From the NCBI GenBank assembly GCA_047602305.1, contig JASGHO010000001.1:1860001-1924000 (forward strand): a stretch of 64,000 nt of DNA, given 5' to 3'. Positions within the stretch are counted from its first letter, which is position 1. Each line of letters opens with the position of its first letter. A model generated the notes under the pieces. It did no database searches. It was not told where the DNA came from and worked only from the letters and a program-made list of their open reading frames with translations. The position numbers and the translations under genes were made by a program. The DNA is from Ancrocorticia sp047602305 (GTDB taxonomy: Bacteria; Actinomycetota; Actinomycetes; Actinomycetales; Actinomycetaceae). This document shows, one piece after another, positions 44,088 through 52,868 of this stretch.

Positions 44088-46096
44088 TTCTCTCCCAGAA
44101 TGTCGAGGACTTCCTGCGCGGTCGTGGCTGCTTCGAGACGTGAAACCTTCTCATTGTTCGAGAACGTCAGCGCGATCTTGCGAAGGATGGACATGTGCGA
44201 GTTGTTGACGCCCGCAATACCCACCACGAACTTGACCGGCTTGCCCTTCCAATCAATGCCTTCAGGGTAGCGCACAAAGGAGATCGCGGACTTCTTAATG
44301 GAGTCCTTTGCTTCGTTGGTGCCGTGCGGAATGGCGAGGAAGTTACCCATGTAGGTGGTCACCAGCTCCTCGCGCTTGTGCATGGCCGCAACGTACTCGG
44401 AGTCCACTCCGCCAGCCTTGACCAGCAGGTTACCCGCCTCGTCAATGGCATCGGAGTAGGAGGTAGCTGAGCCCGTGAGCACGATCGACTCGATCTTGAG
44501 GACCTGCTCGGAACCGGCCTCCGGCTCCTCGGGTTCCGGCATCGGCTCGACAGGACGCGGCACGCCTTCGAACTCGTAGGACGCGGCAACCATCTCCACC
44601 ACTTCGTCATAGCGCGGCGAGTTCATGAAGTTATCGACGGCGACGACGACGGCGTTCGGGCTGTTCTTGCGTGCCTGGTCCGACAGCTCGCGCTGGGTCA
44701 CGACGATGTCCGGGGTGTCATCGAGGTCGCGTACGGCCTTGTTGATAACGATGACCTGACCGAAGCCGGCCTTCTTGACCTTCTCGCGCACCACGGAGGC
44801 GCCCATGGCCGAGGAGCCCATGCCCGCGTCACACGCGAAGATGATCTTCTTGACGGGACCCTTGAGCTTGCTGGTGTCGGGGGTGTCGTCGTCGCCGGAA
44901 AGCACCGAAGACTTCTTGCCCTTGTTGGCCTCGGTCTTGGCGATGGCGGCGGAGAGATCGCCGGCGTTCTCGTTCGCCAGGTCGCTCTTGCGGCTCGCGC
45001 GCAGGATGACTGCTGCGATGAGGAAGGAGACCACGGTGGAGAGCAGCACTGCGGTGATGACACCCAGGTAGGAGTCGTTGGCGGTCTGCAACATGATGGC
45101 GATGAAGGAACCGGGGGCAGCAGGTGCACGCAGGCCCGCATCGAAGATCATGTTGGTGGCCACGCCGGTCATGCCGCCGCCGATGGCGGCGAGGATGAGG
45201 GCGGGCTTCATGAGTACGTAGGGGAAGTAGATCTCGTGGATGCCACCGAAGAAGTGAATGATGGCAGCGCCGGGGGCCGAAGCCTTGGCCATGCCCACAC
45301 CGAAGAAGGAGAAGGCCAGCAGGATTCCGAGGCCCGGGCCGGGGTTGGCCTCAAGCAGGAAGAGGATGGACTTGCCGGTGTCTGCAGATTCGGTGGTACC
45401 CAGCGGCGTCAGTACACCGTGGTTGATGGCGTTGTTGAGGAAGAAGATCTTGGCAGGCTCAATAATGATGCTGACCGCCGGGAGGAAGCCGGTGTCGATG
45501 AGCCAACCCACCGCCGAGCCAAGAACATCCATGAGGGCGTTGACCAGGCGGGCGATGACGTAGAAGCCGAAGATCATGAGGAAGAAGGCTGCGATGCCAG
45601 CGGAGAACATGTTGACCAGCATCTCGAAGCCGGCCTTGATCTTGCCCTCCCACAGCGCATCCAGCTTCTTCATCACCCAAGCGCCCAGCGGGCCGAGGAT
45701 CATGGCGCCAATGAACATGTGGACATAGCCAAGTGAACCGGCATCCGGGTTCGCGGCGAGAGCAGCGGCATTGAACTGATCAATAAGGTGGTCAGAGCCC
45801 GCGATGGCACCGATGGTGGCCACGGTGCCCACCACGCCGCCACGCATCTCGTAGACCATACGGCCGCCGGTGTTGGCGATGAGAAGCGGGAGCAGGTAGT
45901 GGATGGAAGGACCGACGAGCGTAGCAAGGCCCTCGTTGGGAGCCCATCCCACCGGGATGAAGAACGCGGTGACGAGGCCCCAGGCGATCAATGCCGGAAT
46001 ATTCGGCATGATCATTCCGGAGAGGAATGTGCCGAACTTCTGCACGGCAATTCGCGCGCCTCCGGCTCCTCCCTTGGTTTGAGTTGAGTCAGACAT
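44084..46096 (-). CDS. mtlA: mannitol-specific PTS permease, IICBA
   Basis: 670 residues from ATG 46096 (AAGGAC upstream); the frame runs further up only through low-complexity sequence. A membrane IIC domain (about 20-350, with PEP-group GxHE-like GGIHEIYFPY), a IIB domain with phosphocysteine in IFACDAGMGSS near residue 420, an acidic PEPEEPE linker and a IIA domain with phosphohistidine in LAIPHGTNEAK near residue 590. Imports mannitol as mannitol 1-phosphate using PtsI/HPr. Lies 58 bp after the LacI gene and overlaps mtlD. Confidence 0.95.
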   Translation of the reverse strand: MSDSTQTKGGAGGARIAVQKFGTFLSGMIMPNIPALIAWGLVTAFFIPVGWAPNEGLATLVGPSIHYLLPLLIANTGGRMVYEMRGGVVGTVATIGAIAGSDHLIDQFNAAALAANPDAGSLGYVHMFIGAMILGPLGAWVMKKLDALWEGKIKAGFEMLVNMFSAGIAAFFLMIFGFYVIARLVNALMDVLGSAVGWLIDTGFLPAVSIIIEPAKIFFLNNAINHGVLTPLGTTESADTGKSILFLLEANPGPGLGILLAFSFFGVGMAKASAPGAAIIHFFGGIHEIYFPYVLMKPALILAAIGGGMTGVATNMIFDAGLRAPAAPGSFIAIMLQTANDSYLGVITAVLLSTVVSFLIAAVILRASRKSDLANENAGDLSAAIAKTEANKGKKSSVLSGDDDTPDTSKLKGPVKKIIFACDAGMGSSAMGASVVREKVKKAGFGQVIVINKAVRDLDDTPDIVVTQRELSDQARKNSPNAVVVAVDNFMNSPRYDEVVEMVAASYEFEGVPRPVEPMPEPEEPEAGSEQVLKIESIVLTGSATSYSDAIDEAGNLLVKAGGVDSEYVAAMHKREELVTTYMGNFLAIPHGTNEAKDSIKKSAISFVRYPEGIDWKGKPVKFVVGIAGVNNSHMSILRKIALTFSNNEKVSRLEAATTAQEVLDILGEK

Positions 46097-46154
46097 CTGT
46101 GTCCTTACTTGTGTAAATGGCCCATCATCCATCGAGGGGCCAGCGGTTGGGTGG

Positions 46155-47324
46155 TTAAGTAGTTGGTTCTTCGGGCGATACAGACTCACCCGAAGAGGCA
46201 GGCTCGCCCGAAGACGCAGGCTCGCCCGAAGACGCAGGTTCGCCCGAAGACGCAGGCTCATCCGGTGATGCAGGTTCGCCCGAAGACGCAGGCTCATCCG
46301 GTGATGCAGGTTCCCTTACCCGGGCGGAACTGCCCCGAATCGTTAGTTTGGGGGTGACCAGCTCCTGCATCGAGAACCCCGGTTCTTTCTCGATGAGTTT
46401 TTCCAGCGCATCCATCGCTTTGCTCATCAAGGTTGCGGGCGAGGGAGATACGGTTGTCATTCGCGGCAGCATCAGGTCCGCGGCCACGTCACCCATATTG
46501 AGGCCAATCATGGTGAAGTGTTCCGGCACCGGCATTCCTGCCACGGCGGCCGCGTTGGCAAACCCGGCCGCCGCCACCTCGTTGAGGGAGAGCAGCGCCG
46601 TGGGGCGCGACTCCTCGGTGAGAATGCGTTGGAGGATCTTCTGCCCTGCGGCCGGGGTACGTTTCGCTCTCCAGAACTTGAGGACGAAACCGTACTTCTC
46701 GGCCGCACGGGTCAAGCCCTGGCACATGCGGGCATCGGTCCCTTGGCCTCGCCCATCAGCCTTGGTGTCCGGCCGGAGAAACACCACCGAGCGGTGCCCC
46801 GACTCATGCAGGTACTCCATCGCTTGCATCGCCTGGTCATCGAAATCGTTGTCAACATAGACAAGGCCTGCGGCATCATCCGGGCGCCCCACGCAGACGA
46901 AGGGGACGCCGGATTCCTGCATGACTTTGACTCGCGGATCCTCCGCGATCAGTTCCATGAGCACGACGCCGTCCACAATCCCCTGGGAGACGAGGCTGTG
47001 CAACCCGGCGGTGTCCTCCAACGGCTGTGTCCACAGCAGCAGGTGGTATCCCTTTTCCCGCGCCGAATCAGCCATCGTTGTCACGTACTCGAACTCGGTG
47101 GAAGGAACACCGGCAGCGTTGGAGGGGTAGTGCAGAGCAATCAATCCGAGCCGGGAGCCGGCAAGCCCACGCGCGAAGGCGTTGGGAGTGTAATCCAGCT
47201 CCTCCATGGCCCGTTTGACTCGCGCCTTCGTCTTGTCGGAGATGGGACGACGGCCGCTAATCACGTACGAAACCGTGCTAGATGAAACGCCCGCGAGCCG
47301 AGCAACATCATCCCTCGTTGCCAT
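46155..47324 (-). CDS. LacI-family transcriptional regulator with a repetitive C-terminal tail
   Basis: 389 residues. N-terminal helix-turn-helix and hinge (DDVARLAGVSSSTVSYVISG, PNAFARGLAG), then a periplasmic-binding-like effector domain. The normal family end is near TIRGSSARVRE. About 48 more residues follow, made of EPASSG/EPASPD hexapeptides, unusual for LacI proteins. Located directly upstream of mtlA, so it likely controls mtlA-mtlD and itself, through the palindrome at 47448-47463. The same site occurs before the FGGY kinase. Confidence 0.9.
   Translation of the reverse strand: MATRDDVARLAGVSSSTVSYVISGRRPISDKTKARVKRAMEELDYTPNAFARGLAGSRLGLIALHYPSNAAGVPSTEFEYVTTMADSAREKGYHLLLWTQPLEDTAGLHSLVSQGIVDGVVLMELIAEDPRVKVMQESGVPFVCVGRPDDAAGLVYVDNDFDDQAMQAMEYLHESGHRSVVFLRPDTKADGRGQGTDARMCQGLTRAAEKYGFVLKFWRAKRTPAAGQKILQRILTEESRPTALLSLNEVAAAGFANAAAVAGMPVPEHFTMIGLNMGDVAADLMLPRMTTVSPSPATLMSKAMDALEKLIEKEPGFSMQELVTPKLTIRGSSARVREPASPDEPASSGEPASPDEPASSGEPASSGEPASSGEPASSGESVSPEEPTT
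46185..46312. repeat. 18-bp tandem repeats encoding the LacI tail
   Basis: About seven copies of an 18-mer (GAAGACGCAGGCTCGCCC and variants with GGTGATGCAGG), in frame. Copy number could change tail length by steps of six residues. Confidence 0.88.
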
Positions 47325-47447
47325 GCACTCTCACCCACTCCGTCTCGTCCTACATGCGCGGACCGCTTTCCCATCCCCGCTGGTCAGCCATACAACCCGC
47401 CGAATTCCCACGCGGCTCATCAGGAGACTATTCGAGCCTTTCCCGAT

Positions 47448-47463
47448 ATCGACGCGCGTCAAT
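47448..47463. promoter_or_regulatory. candidate LacI-family operator before the lacI-mtlA-mtlD unit
   Basis: ATCGACGCGCGTCAAT contains the perfect palindrome GACGCGCGTC with a central CG, as LacI-family sites have. The 14-mer TCGACGCGCGTCAA is identical to that at 49251-49268. About 125 bp upstream of the regulator's start. Confidence 0.7.
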
Positions 47464-47556
47464 AGAAACGAGTTTGACACGCCTCTCAGCAAGAGTCAAC
47501 TGCTCACATCGCCACGACAATCTAACGAGTCATACCCCTTGAAACTGGACTCAAGA

Positions 47557-47592
47557 GATTGCGCCAATAGCTCCTGGCTCATTGGCGCAATC
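47557..47592. repeat. CCAATAGG-family palindrome
   Basis: GATTGCGCCAAT pairs perfectly with ATTGGCGCAATC around a 12-nt loop. It lies 50 bp after the FGGY kinase stop, beyond that gene's own hairpin. Confidence 0.8.
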
Positions 47593-47598
47593 CCTCCA

Positions 47599-47637
47599 GG
47601 ATGGGCCTCTCTCACGACATCAACGAGAGGCCCATCC
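47599..47637. terminator. terminator hairpin of the FGGY kinase gene
   Basis: GGATGGGCCTCTC pairs perfectly with GAGAGGCCCATCC (13 bp, 13-nt loop), 6 bp after the stop codon. Confidence 0.75.
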
Positions 47638-47642
47638 CCTGG

Positions 47643-49139
47643 TCACTTGGCCTGAAGAGCCGCAAGCTGATGCTGGATTTCCACGGTCTGCGTGTGCATC
47701 GAGCGGTACATCTTGTACATTTCGTCGTAGAGGGCCTTGTTCTCCGGGTTCGGCTCCACGGTTCCCACCACCTTGAGCCAATTCGTGTCACGATCGATAA
47801 CGCCGCTCGCAACTCCGGCCAGCATGGCATCTCCGTAGCAGGCACCAACCGACTGCTCGGTGATGTTCTGCGTCAGACCAGTGACATCGGAGATGATCTG
47901 CGGCCACAGACCGCCGGTGGTGCCACCACCCACGGCGAAGGAGTGGCTCGTGGAAGCGCCAGCATCCTTCATGGCGTCGAGAATATGACGGGCGCCGAAC
48001 GCCGTCGCCTCCATCAGGGCCCGGTACAGGTGGCCGCGCCCGTGCGAGAGGGTCAAACCACACAGGGTGCCGCGGGCGTTGGGATCGAGCAACGGGGTGC
48101 GCTCGCCAGCAAAGTAGGGAAGCGCGAGCAGGCCATTGGCTCCCGGGCCCACCGCCGACGCCTCGGTGGACAGCTCCGCGAAGGAGGTGTCCCCGATGAG
48201 ATCGCGCAGCCACTTGGTGAGCGAACCGGACGTTGCCATACCGGAGGCGAGATTGTACGTCCCCTCGAACAGGTGGGCGTTCGACCACAGGTAGGGCGAG
48301 GAAAGCGGCTTGCTCGTGGCCATGAAGATGGACATGGTGGAGCCGTAAATGACGACGGCGTCGCCCGGGTTACGTACGCCCACGCTCATCGAGTCCGCAA
48401 CGGAATCCATCGTTCCGGTGGCCACGGGAAGCCCCTCGGGCAGGCCCGAGATTGCGGCACCCTCGGCGGAGATGCGGCCGGCAATCTCGCCGGGCCACAG
48501 CAGCTTGGGCATGTTCAGGCCGGGTGCAATGAGATCACACCACTCCGGGATCCACTCACCCTTGTGCACGTCGTAGAGCGGCTCGGAGTAGCTCGCGGAG
48601 GTGTGGTCCAGAACGTACTCACCGGTGAGCTTGTGGGCGATGTAGGAACTTGCCATGAACCAGTAGGCGGTCCGGGTGTACACCGCGGGCTCGTGGCGGC
48701 GCATCCACAGCAGCCTGCCACCGACGGACTGAGCGTTCAGTGGGTTGCCGCATCGAGCAACGATCTCCTCTTCGCCGAGGCGCTCGGTGAGCTCCTCAAT
48801 CTCCGCCATGGAGCGAGTGTCAATGCCGTAGAGGATCGCGGGGCGCAACGGCTTCGCATTGCGGTCACAGGGAACGATGCACGGACCGATGCCCGAGACC
48901 GAGAGGCCAGCCAGTTCATTGTCTCCAACCAAGGGCAGGAGCTTGTCCAGGATGATCTTGACGTCGTGCCACCAGAGGGTCTCGGCATCATGCTCGGCCC
49001 AGCCGGGGCGAGGAAGCGAGAGGTCGTGTGGTTGTTCGCTGATTCCCAGGATCTTGCCGTCGGTTCCGGTAAGAACTCCCTTGGTGCTCCCGGTTCCGAT
49101 GTCGATTCCCAGAAGGAGTTTCTCTTTCATTCCAGCCAT
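47643..49139 (-). CDS. FGGY-family carbohydrate kinase (xylulokinase-like)
   Basis: 498 residues from ATG 49139 (AGGA upstream; an ATG three codons later is the alternative). Two-lobed FGGY fold: GIDIGTGSTKGVL (phosphate 1), VATGTMDSVADSM with catalytic Asp, FAGERTPLLDPNARG and the adenosine motif VGGGTTGGLWPQI. It phosphorylates a pentulose or hexulose; xylulose or ribulose are the most likely candidates, but sequence does not decide. It has a LacI-type site identical to the one before lacI-mtlAD, so a mannitol/arabitol-type regulon is plausible. Its product would enter the pentose phosphate pool used by PRK. Confidence 0.85.
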   Translation of the reverse strand: MAGMKEKLLLGIDIGTGSTKGVLTGTDGKILGISEQPHDLSLPRPGWAEHDAETLWWHDVKIILDKLLPLVGDNELAGLSVSGIGPCIVPCDRNAKPLRPAILYGIDTRSMAEIEELTERLGEEEIVARCGNPLNAQSVGGRLLWMRRHEPAVYTRTAYWFMASSYIAHKLTGEYVLDHTSASYSEPLYDVHKGEWIPEWCDLIAPGLNMPKLLWPGEIAGRISAEGAAISGLPEGLPVATGTMDSVADSMSVGVRNPGDAVVIYGSTMSIFMATSKPLSSPYLWSNAHLFEGTYNLASGMATSGSLTKWLRDLIGDTSFAELSTEASAVGPGANGLLALPYFAGERTPLLDPNARGTLCGLTLSHGRGHLYRALMEATAFGARHILDAMKDAGASTSHSFAVGGGTTGGLWPQIISDVTGLTQNITEQSVGACYGDAMLAGVASGVIDRDTNWLKVVGTVEPNPENKALYDEMYKMYRSMHTQTVEIQHQLAALQAK

Positions 49140-49250
49140 GTGATTCCTGCTCCGTTCTCTACGCCGGTGAAGCATCAGTGCTTCCCTTGCGACTCCTCCG
49201 CCCACCATCCCCGCATCTTTGCAGTAACGATTGAGGTGGAGAAGCTACAT

Positions 49251-49268
49251 TGTCGACGCGCGTCAACA
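49251..49268. promoter_or_regulatory. candidate LacI-family operator before the FGGY kinase
   Basis: TGTCGACGCGCGTCAACA, symmetric except one position each side, shares TCGACGCGCGTCAA with 47448-47463. It lies 112 bp before the kinase start. The rest of the gap to ptsI (49269-49458) is C-rich with short CCCACACC-like repeats and no gene. Confidence 0.7.
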
Positions 49269-49458
49269 CATCCGAGTATCACACGGCTCCCCGAGCGAGT
49301 CAACGAATGGGAGACAATTCGATGGCGCTTCTTCCCGGCACCAGTAGCGCGCACGCCCTTCAGCGACACCAGCAGCGCGCACGCCCTTCAGCTCCACGGC
49401 CCTCAGCGACACCAACCCCACCCACACCCCTCAACACCCACGTCCCACCCACGACGCA

Positions 49459-49492
49459 GAGAGGCCGGGTAGCTTTCACTACCCGGCCTCTC
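49459..49492. terminator. ptsI terminator hairpin
   Basis: GAGAGGCCGGGTAG pairs perfectly with CTACCCGGCCTCTC (14 bp, 6-nt loop), 40 bp after the ptsI stop on the minus strand. Confidence 0.85.
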
Positions 49493-49532
49493 GTCAGCAC
49501 GCTCTCACAACCGAGGCGCGCTACGCGTCAGA

Positions 49533-51230
49533 TCACCCAAAGGCGGCAATTCCGAGAGCCTCGCGAGCCAGCGTGCGGGCCTCGCCCGAGCCATGGGCAT
49601 TCGCAACGGCCTCGGCCGCAGCCTGGCACTGCTCCAGGCTCACGGCGGAGATCTGGGCACCCACGGCGGACACGGCCGACGCGGCCATGGACAGCGAGGT
49701 GACACCCATGCCGATGAGCACGCAGGCGAGGATCGGATCGGCTGCTGCCTCACCACAGACACCCACGGGCTTGCCGAGCTTCTTGCCAGCTGCGGCGGTG
49801 TTCGCGATCATGGCGAGCACTGCGGGCTGCCACGGATCGGTGTACTCGGCCAGGTGCGGGGAGAGACGATCAGCGGCCATCACGTACTGGGTGAGGTCGT
49901 TGGTGCCGATGGACACGAAGTCCACTACTTCGAGGAACTTGTCCGCCATGATGGCCACGGCCGGAACCTCAACCATGATGCCGCCGGTGAGGCCACGCTT
50001 GTGCACCTCGCCCACGAACCATTCGGCCTCGGAGATGGTGGCAACCATCGGAGCCATGACCCACGACTTGCCATCGTGGCCCTCAGCAGCTGCCTTGATG
50101 GCATCGAGCTGGTGCTGCAGCAGCTCCGGGTTCTGGCCGGTGATACGCAGGCCACGAACACCCAGCGAGGGGTTCTCCTCTTCCTCCATGTTGGCGAAGG
50201 CAACGGGCTTGTCCGAGCCGGCGTCGAGCGTACGCACAACAACCTTGTTGTTCGGGAAAGCCTCGAACACGGGACGGTAAATGTCCGTCTGCTGCTCGAT
50301 GGAGGGCTCGGTCTGGGAATCGAGGAAGCACAGCTCGGTACGGAAGAGGCCGATGCCCTCGGCCTGGCCCTTGGCTGCCTTCTGCGCGGTGGGGCCGTCC
50401 TGGATGTTCACGAGCAGTTCTGCATGGTGACCGTCGGTGGTGATGGCGGGGCCTTCCCAGCCACGGATCTTCTCACGCCACACGCGATCGGCGGCGACCT
50501 TCTGGGTTGCCACATCGGGATCGGCGTTGCGGGTGATGGTTCCCTTGCCGCCGTCGAGGAGCACGAGCTCGCCCTCGGGGATGTTGGAGAGGCTGCGAAC
50601 AGCCACGATGCAGGGGATGCCGAGCTGGCGGCAGATGATGGCGGTGTGCGAGGTGGGGCCGCCAAGCTCGGTGGCGAGGCCCACGACGAGCTCAGGGTTG
50701 AGGCCTGCGGTATCGGCCGGGGCGAGATCGTCGGCGAGAAGCACGCAGGGGGCGTCCGGCACGGGGATGCCGGGCTCCGGTGCACCCTGGAGCTCAGCGA
50801 TGACGCGGTCACGGACGTCACGAAGGTCAGTGACGCGCTCAGCCATGAGGCCGCCAACCTTCTGGAACATCTCAACGAACTTGTCGGTTGCACGCACGAG
50901 GGCCTGCACGGCGGGAACGCCGGTCAGAACGGCCTTGCGCACTTCCTTGCGGATTCCGCGATCCTCGGCGAGACCAGCGGACATCTTCAGAACGTCGGAC
51001 GCCGAACCGATGGTGTTCTCCGAGCGCTTGAGAAGGCGAGCGGCCACGGTTGCGGAGGCCTCCTCGTACTTCTTGAACTGCTCCTCGCGGCCATCTTCCG
51101 GAATCGGCTGTGCTGTTGCCGGGGGAACGGACGGGCGAACGACCCACATCGTGGGGGCATAGGCCATACCGGAAACTACCGGGGTTCCGGCGATGTCGGT
51201 CGCAGTGTTCTCTGAAGACTCTTGTGTCAT
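49533..51230 (-). CDS. ptsI: phosphoenolpyruvate-protein phosphotransferase (PTS enzyme I)
   Basis: First general PTS protein; moves phosphate from PEP to HPr. 565 residues. Phosphohistidine in LGGPTSHTAIICRQLGIPC near residue 193, and PEP-binding barrel with FRTELCFLD, VDFVSIGTNDLTQYVMAADR and CGEAAADP. AAGGACG precedes the ATG. The HPr gene is not in the window. It powers MtlA next door, and PEP can come from PpdK. Confidence 0.96.
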   Translation of the reverse strand: MTQESSENTATDIAGTPVVSGMAYAPTMWVVRPSVPPATAQPIPEDGREEQFKKYEEASATVAARLLKRSENTIGSASDVLKMSAGLAEDRGIRKEVRKAVLTGVPAVQALVRATDKFVEMFQKVGGLMAERVTDLRDVRDRVIAELQGAPEPGIPVPDAPCVLLADDLAPADTAGLNPELVVGLATELGGPTSHTAIICRQLGIPCIVAVRSLSNIPEGELVLLDGGKGTITRNADPDVATQKVAADRVWREKIRGWEGPAITTDGHHAELLVNIQDGPTAQKAAKGQAEGIGLFRTELCFLDSQTEPSIEQQTDIYRPVFEAFPNNKVVVRTLDAGSDKPVAFANMEEEENPSLGVRGLRITGQNPELLQHQLDAIKAAAEGHDGKSWVMAPMVATISEAEWFVGEVHKRGLTGGIMVEVPAVAIMADKFLEVVDFVSIGTNDLTQYVMAADRLSPHLAEYTDPWQPAVLAMIANTAAAGKKLGKPVGVCGEAAADPILACVLIGMGVTSLSMAASAVSAVGAQISAVSLEQCQAAAEAVANAHGSGEARTLAREALGIAAFG

Positions 51231-51518
51231 GGGAAGCGTCCTTGCATCTAAGTGTTGCTGAATTGGCCTGATACGAAGCGGCTGTGCACCGGTCAGACTC
51301 TACGGGTCAGTGTAGCCCAGAAAGGCCCGAGTATTGGGGGAAGCAGGAAAAAGACGTGCGTCCGCTTCGGCTCCCGTTCATTTATTGAAGAACGACGACG
51401 ACGTCAACTCCATCATATCTTCCATCGTCACCACGTCATCCAATAGTGGTTTAACAGCATAAACGGGCATGGGTCACAAGTCCCATATTGCTACAACGTT
51501 TCTTTACCAAATGAAGGC

Positions 51519-51545
51519 CCGAGAATTTTCCCAGAGACGCCCTCT
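51519..51545. promoter_or_regulatory. shared motif CGAGAATTTTCCCAGAGACG upstream of ptsI
   Basis: Matches CGAGAATTTTCTCAGAAACA at 62064-62083 upstream of the epimerase-like gene in 17 of 20 positions; the latter has the palindrome GAGAATTTTCTC. Possibly a common regulator site. The rest of 51231-51600 is the ptsI promoter region and holds no gene. Confidence 0.35.
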
Positions 51546-51607
51546 CCCCTGTCCAAATCGTGGCCATCCACAAGGGCAAGGACTACGCGATCTCCAAGGA
51601 ATAAAAA

Positions 51608-51646
51608 GGAAGGGACGAGTCCCTGTTCTAGGAACTCGCCCCTTCC
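51608..51646 (-). terminator. intrinsic terminator of ulaG
   Basis: On the minus strand a 13-bp stem with one mismatch (GGAAGGGGCGAGT type) is followed by CCTTTTTATT, a real T run. It lies 88 bp after the ulaG stop, beyond the CCAATAGG-family repeat. Confidence 0.8.
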
Positions 51647-51681
51647 GCTGAGTGGGCTGCCAGCTTAGCCACGCCCAATCC

Positions 51682-51725
51682 AAGAGATCCCGCCAATAGG
51701 CCATGGCCCATTGGCGCAACCTCTT
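51682..51725. repeat. CCAATAGG-family palindrome at the ulaG 3' end
   Basis: AAGAG..CGCCAATAGGCCATGG..CCATTGGCG..CTCTT, 8 bp after the ulaG stop. A separate T-run terminator follows it, so this repeat need not be the terminator itself. Confidence 0.8.
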
Positions 51726-51733
51726 ACGTGAGA

Positions 51734-52789
51734 CTAGAGGATTGACGGGAACGGAACGTTCTGCTCGTCAGTAAACGCATCCTCGAAGCCTCGACGGTAG
51801 TGGTAGCGCATCTTGTCGGCGTCGTTCGGGTAGGTGAAGCGCCCGCCCACTTCCCACACGAAGGGCTTGAACTGGTACTGGAGGACGTCCTTCTTGAACT
51901 TCCACAGTTCCACGATCTCCATGGGGTCAGCCTTGAAGTTGCTCCACACGTCGTAGTGGAAGGGGATCACCACGTTGGTGCGCAGACCCTCGGCCATGCG
52001 GAGGATATCGATGGAGGACATCTTGTCCTGGTTGCCGATGGGGTTCTCACCGTAGGAGCCGAATGCCACGTTGATCTCGTTCTCCTTGCCATGCTTGGCA
52101 AAGCGGATCGAGTAGTGGGAATCGCCCGAGTGGTAGATGTTTCCACCCGGCGTCTTGACCAAGTAGTTGACCGACTTGTCATCCATGGTGGGGATGGTGC
52201 CGGCGAGAGGCTCATCCGAGGTGACCAGCACGGTACGGTCGAAGGAATCCAGGGCGAGAATCTCGATGTCCTTGATCTTGACCGACTCACCTGGGCGCAC
52301 CGCGATGCAGCGCTCGGCGGGAACACCCCAGCCCTTCCAGATCTCCACGCAAGCCTCCGGGCCGATGAACGGGACATCGTCGGCGCAGTTCTGCAGGACT
52401 GCTGCTGCAAACACGGGGCAGATGTGGTCCTGGTGGATATGGGTGGCGAGGACGGCGTCGACCTTGGTGATGCCGAAGGGATCGTAAACGATCGGGGCGG
52501 CGCGCAGGTTCGGCTGCGTCATCCGACCGCCGGTCATGTTGCGCATCTGATGGGTCTTGCCCATCTCCTTGACCTTCTTGGTGCGCTTGCCGTTTCCGAA
52601 CCACGGATCGATAACGACGTTGGCGTCGCCTTCCGTCTTGATCCAGATGCCGGTGTTGCCCAGCCACCACAGATCAACGGTTCCGGGTGCTACCTCGGTC
52701 TCGTCAATCTCCTCGTTCAGCCACGTACCCCACTCCGGAAAAGCTCCCAGAATCCAGTTTTCGCGAGTGATGTCATCAACCTTGCTCAT
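51734..52789 (-). CDS. ulaG: L-ascorbate-6-phosphate lactonase
   Basis: Opens the lactone of L-ascorbate 6-phosphate to 3-keto-L-gulonate 6-phosphate. 351 residues and collinear, as I recall it, with E. coli UlaG (MSKVxxITRExWIL start, VAPGT, NCADDVPFIGP, FKPFxWxVGGxFT). The metallo-beta-lactamase motif is ATHIHQDHIC, keeping the H-x-H-x-D-H ligands, and later DSHYS and PFHYD complete the metal site. Last gene of the operon ulaD, ulaEF, pfkB-like, MFS, ulaG. No UlaABC phosphotransferase for ascorbate is in the window. Confidence 0.94.
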   Translation of the reverse strand: MSKVDDITRENWILGAFPEWGTWLNEEIDETEVAPGTVDLWWLGNTGIWIKTEGDANVVIDPWFGNGKRTKKVKEMGKTHQMRNMTGGRMTQPNLRAAPIVYDPFGITKVDAVLATHIHQDHICPVFAAAVLQNCADDVPFIGPEACVEIWKGWGVPAERCIAVRPGESVKIKDIEILALDSFDRTVLVTSDEPLAGTIPTMDDKSVNYLVKTPGGNIYHSGDSHYSIRFAKHGKENEINVAFGSYGENPIGNQDKMSSIDILRMAEGLRTNVVIPFHYDVWSNFKADPMEIVELWKFKKDVLQYQFKPFVWEVGGRFTYPNDADKMRYHYRRGFEDAFTDEQNVPFPSIL

Positions 52790-52829
52790 TGTGTCTTAAC
52801 CTTTCGTGTGTTTCATGTCTTGGGGGATC

Positions 52830-52862
52830 GCGCCGCCGGGTTCGCGCCGAACCCGGCGGCGC
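52830..52862. repeat. GC-rich hairpin with CCAATAGG-family flank, at the MFS gene stop
   Basis: GCGCCGCCGGGTTCG pairs perfectly with CGAACCCGGCGGCGC (15 bp, 3-nt loop). The outer flank GGCGCAACCTCTTA is the family end, and its TTA is the complement of the MFS stop codon TAA. The core differs from the family. Confidence 0.7.
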
Positions 52863-52868
52863 AACCTC

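Noticed and set aside
46097..46297. N-terminal extension of mtlA (RLRANLRLRASL-type)
   Set aside because: It is the other-frame reading of the lacI tail repeats; mtlA has a good ribosome site at 46096.
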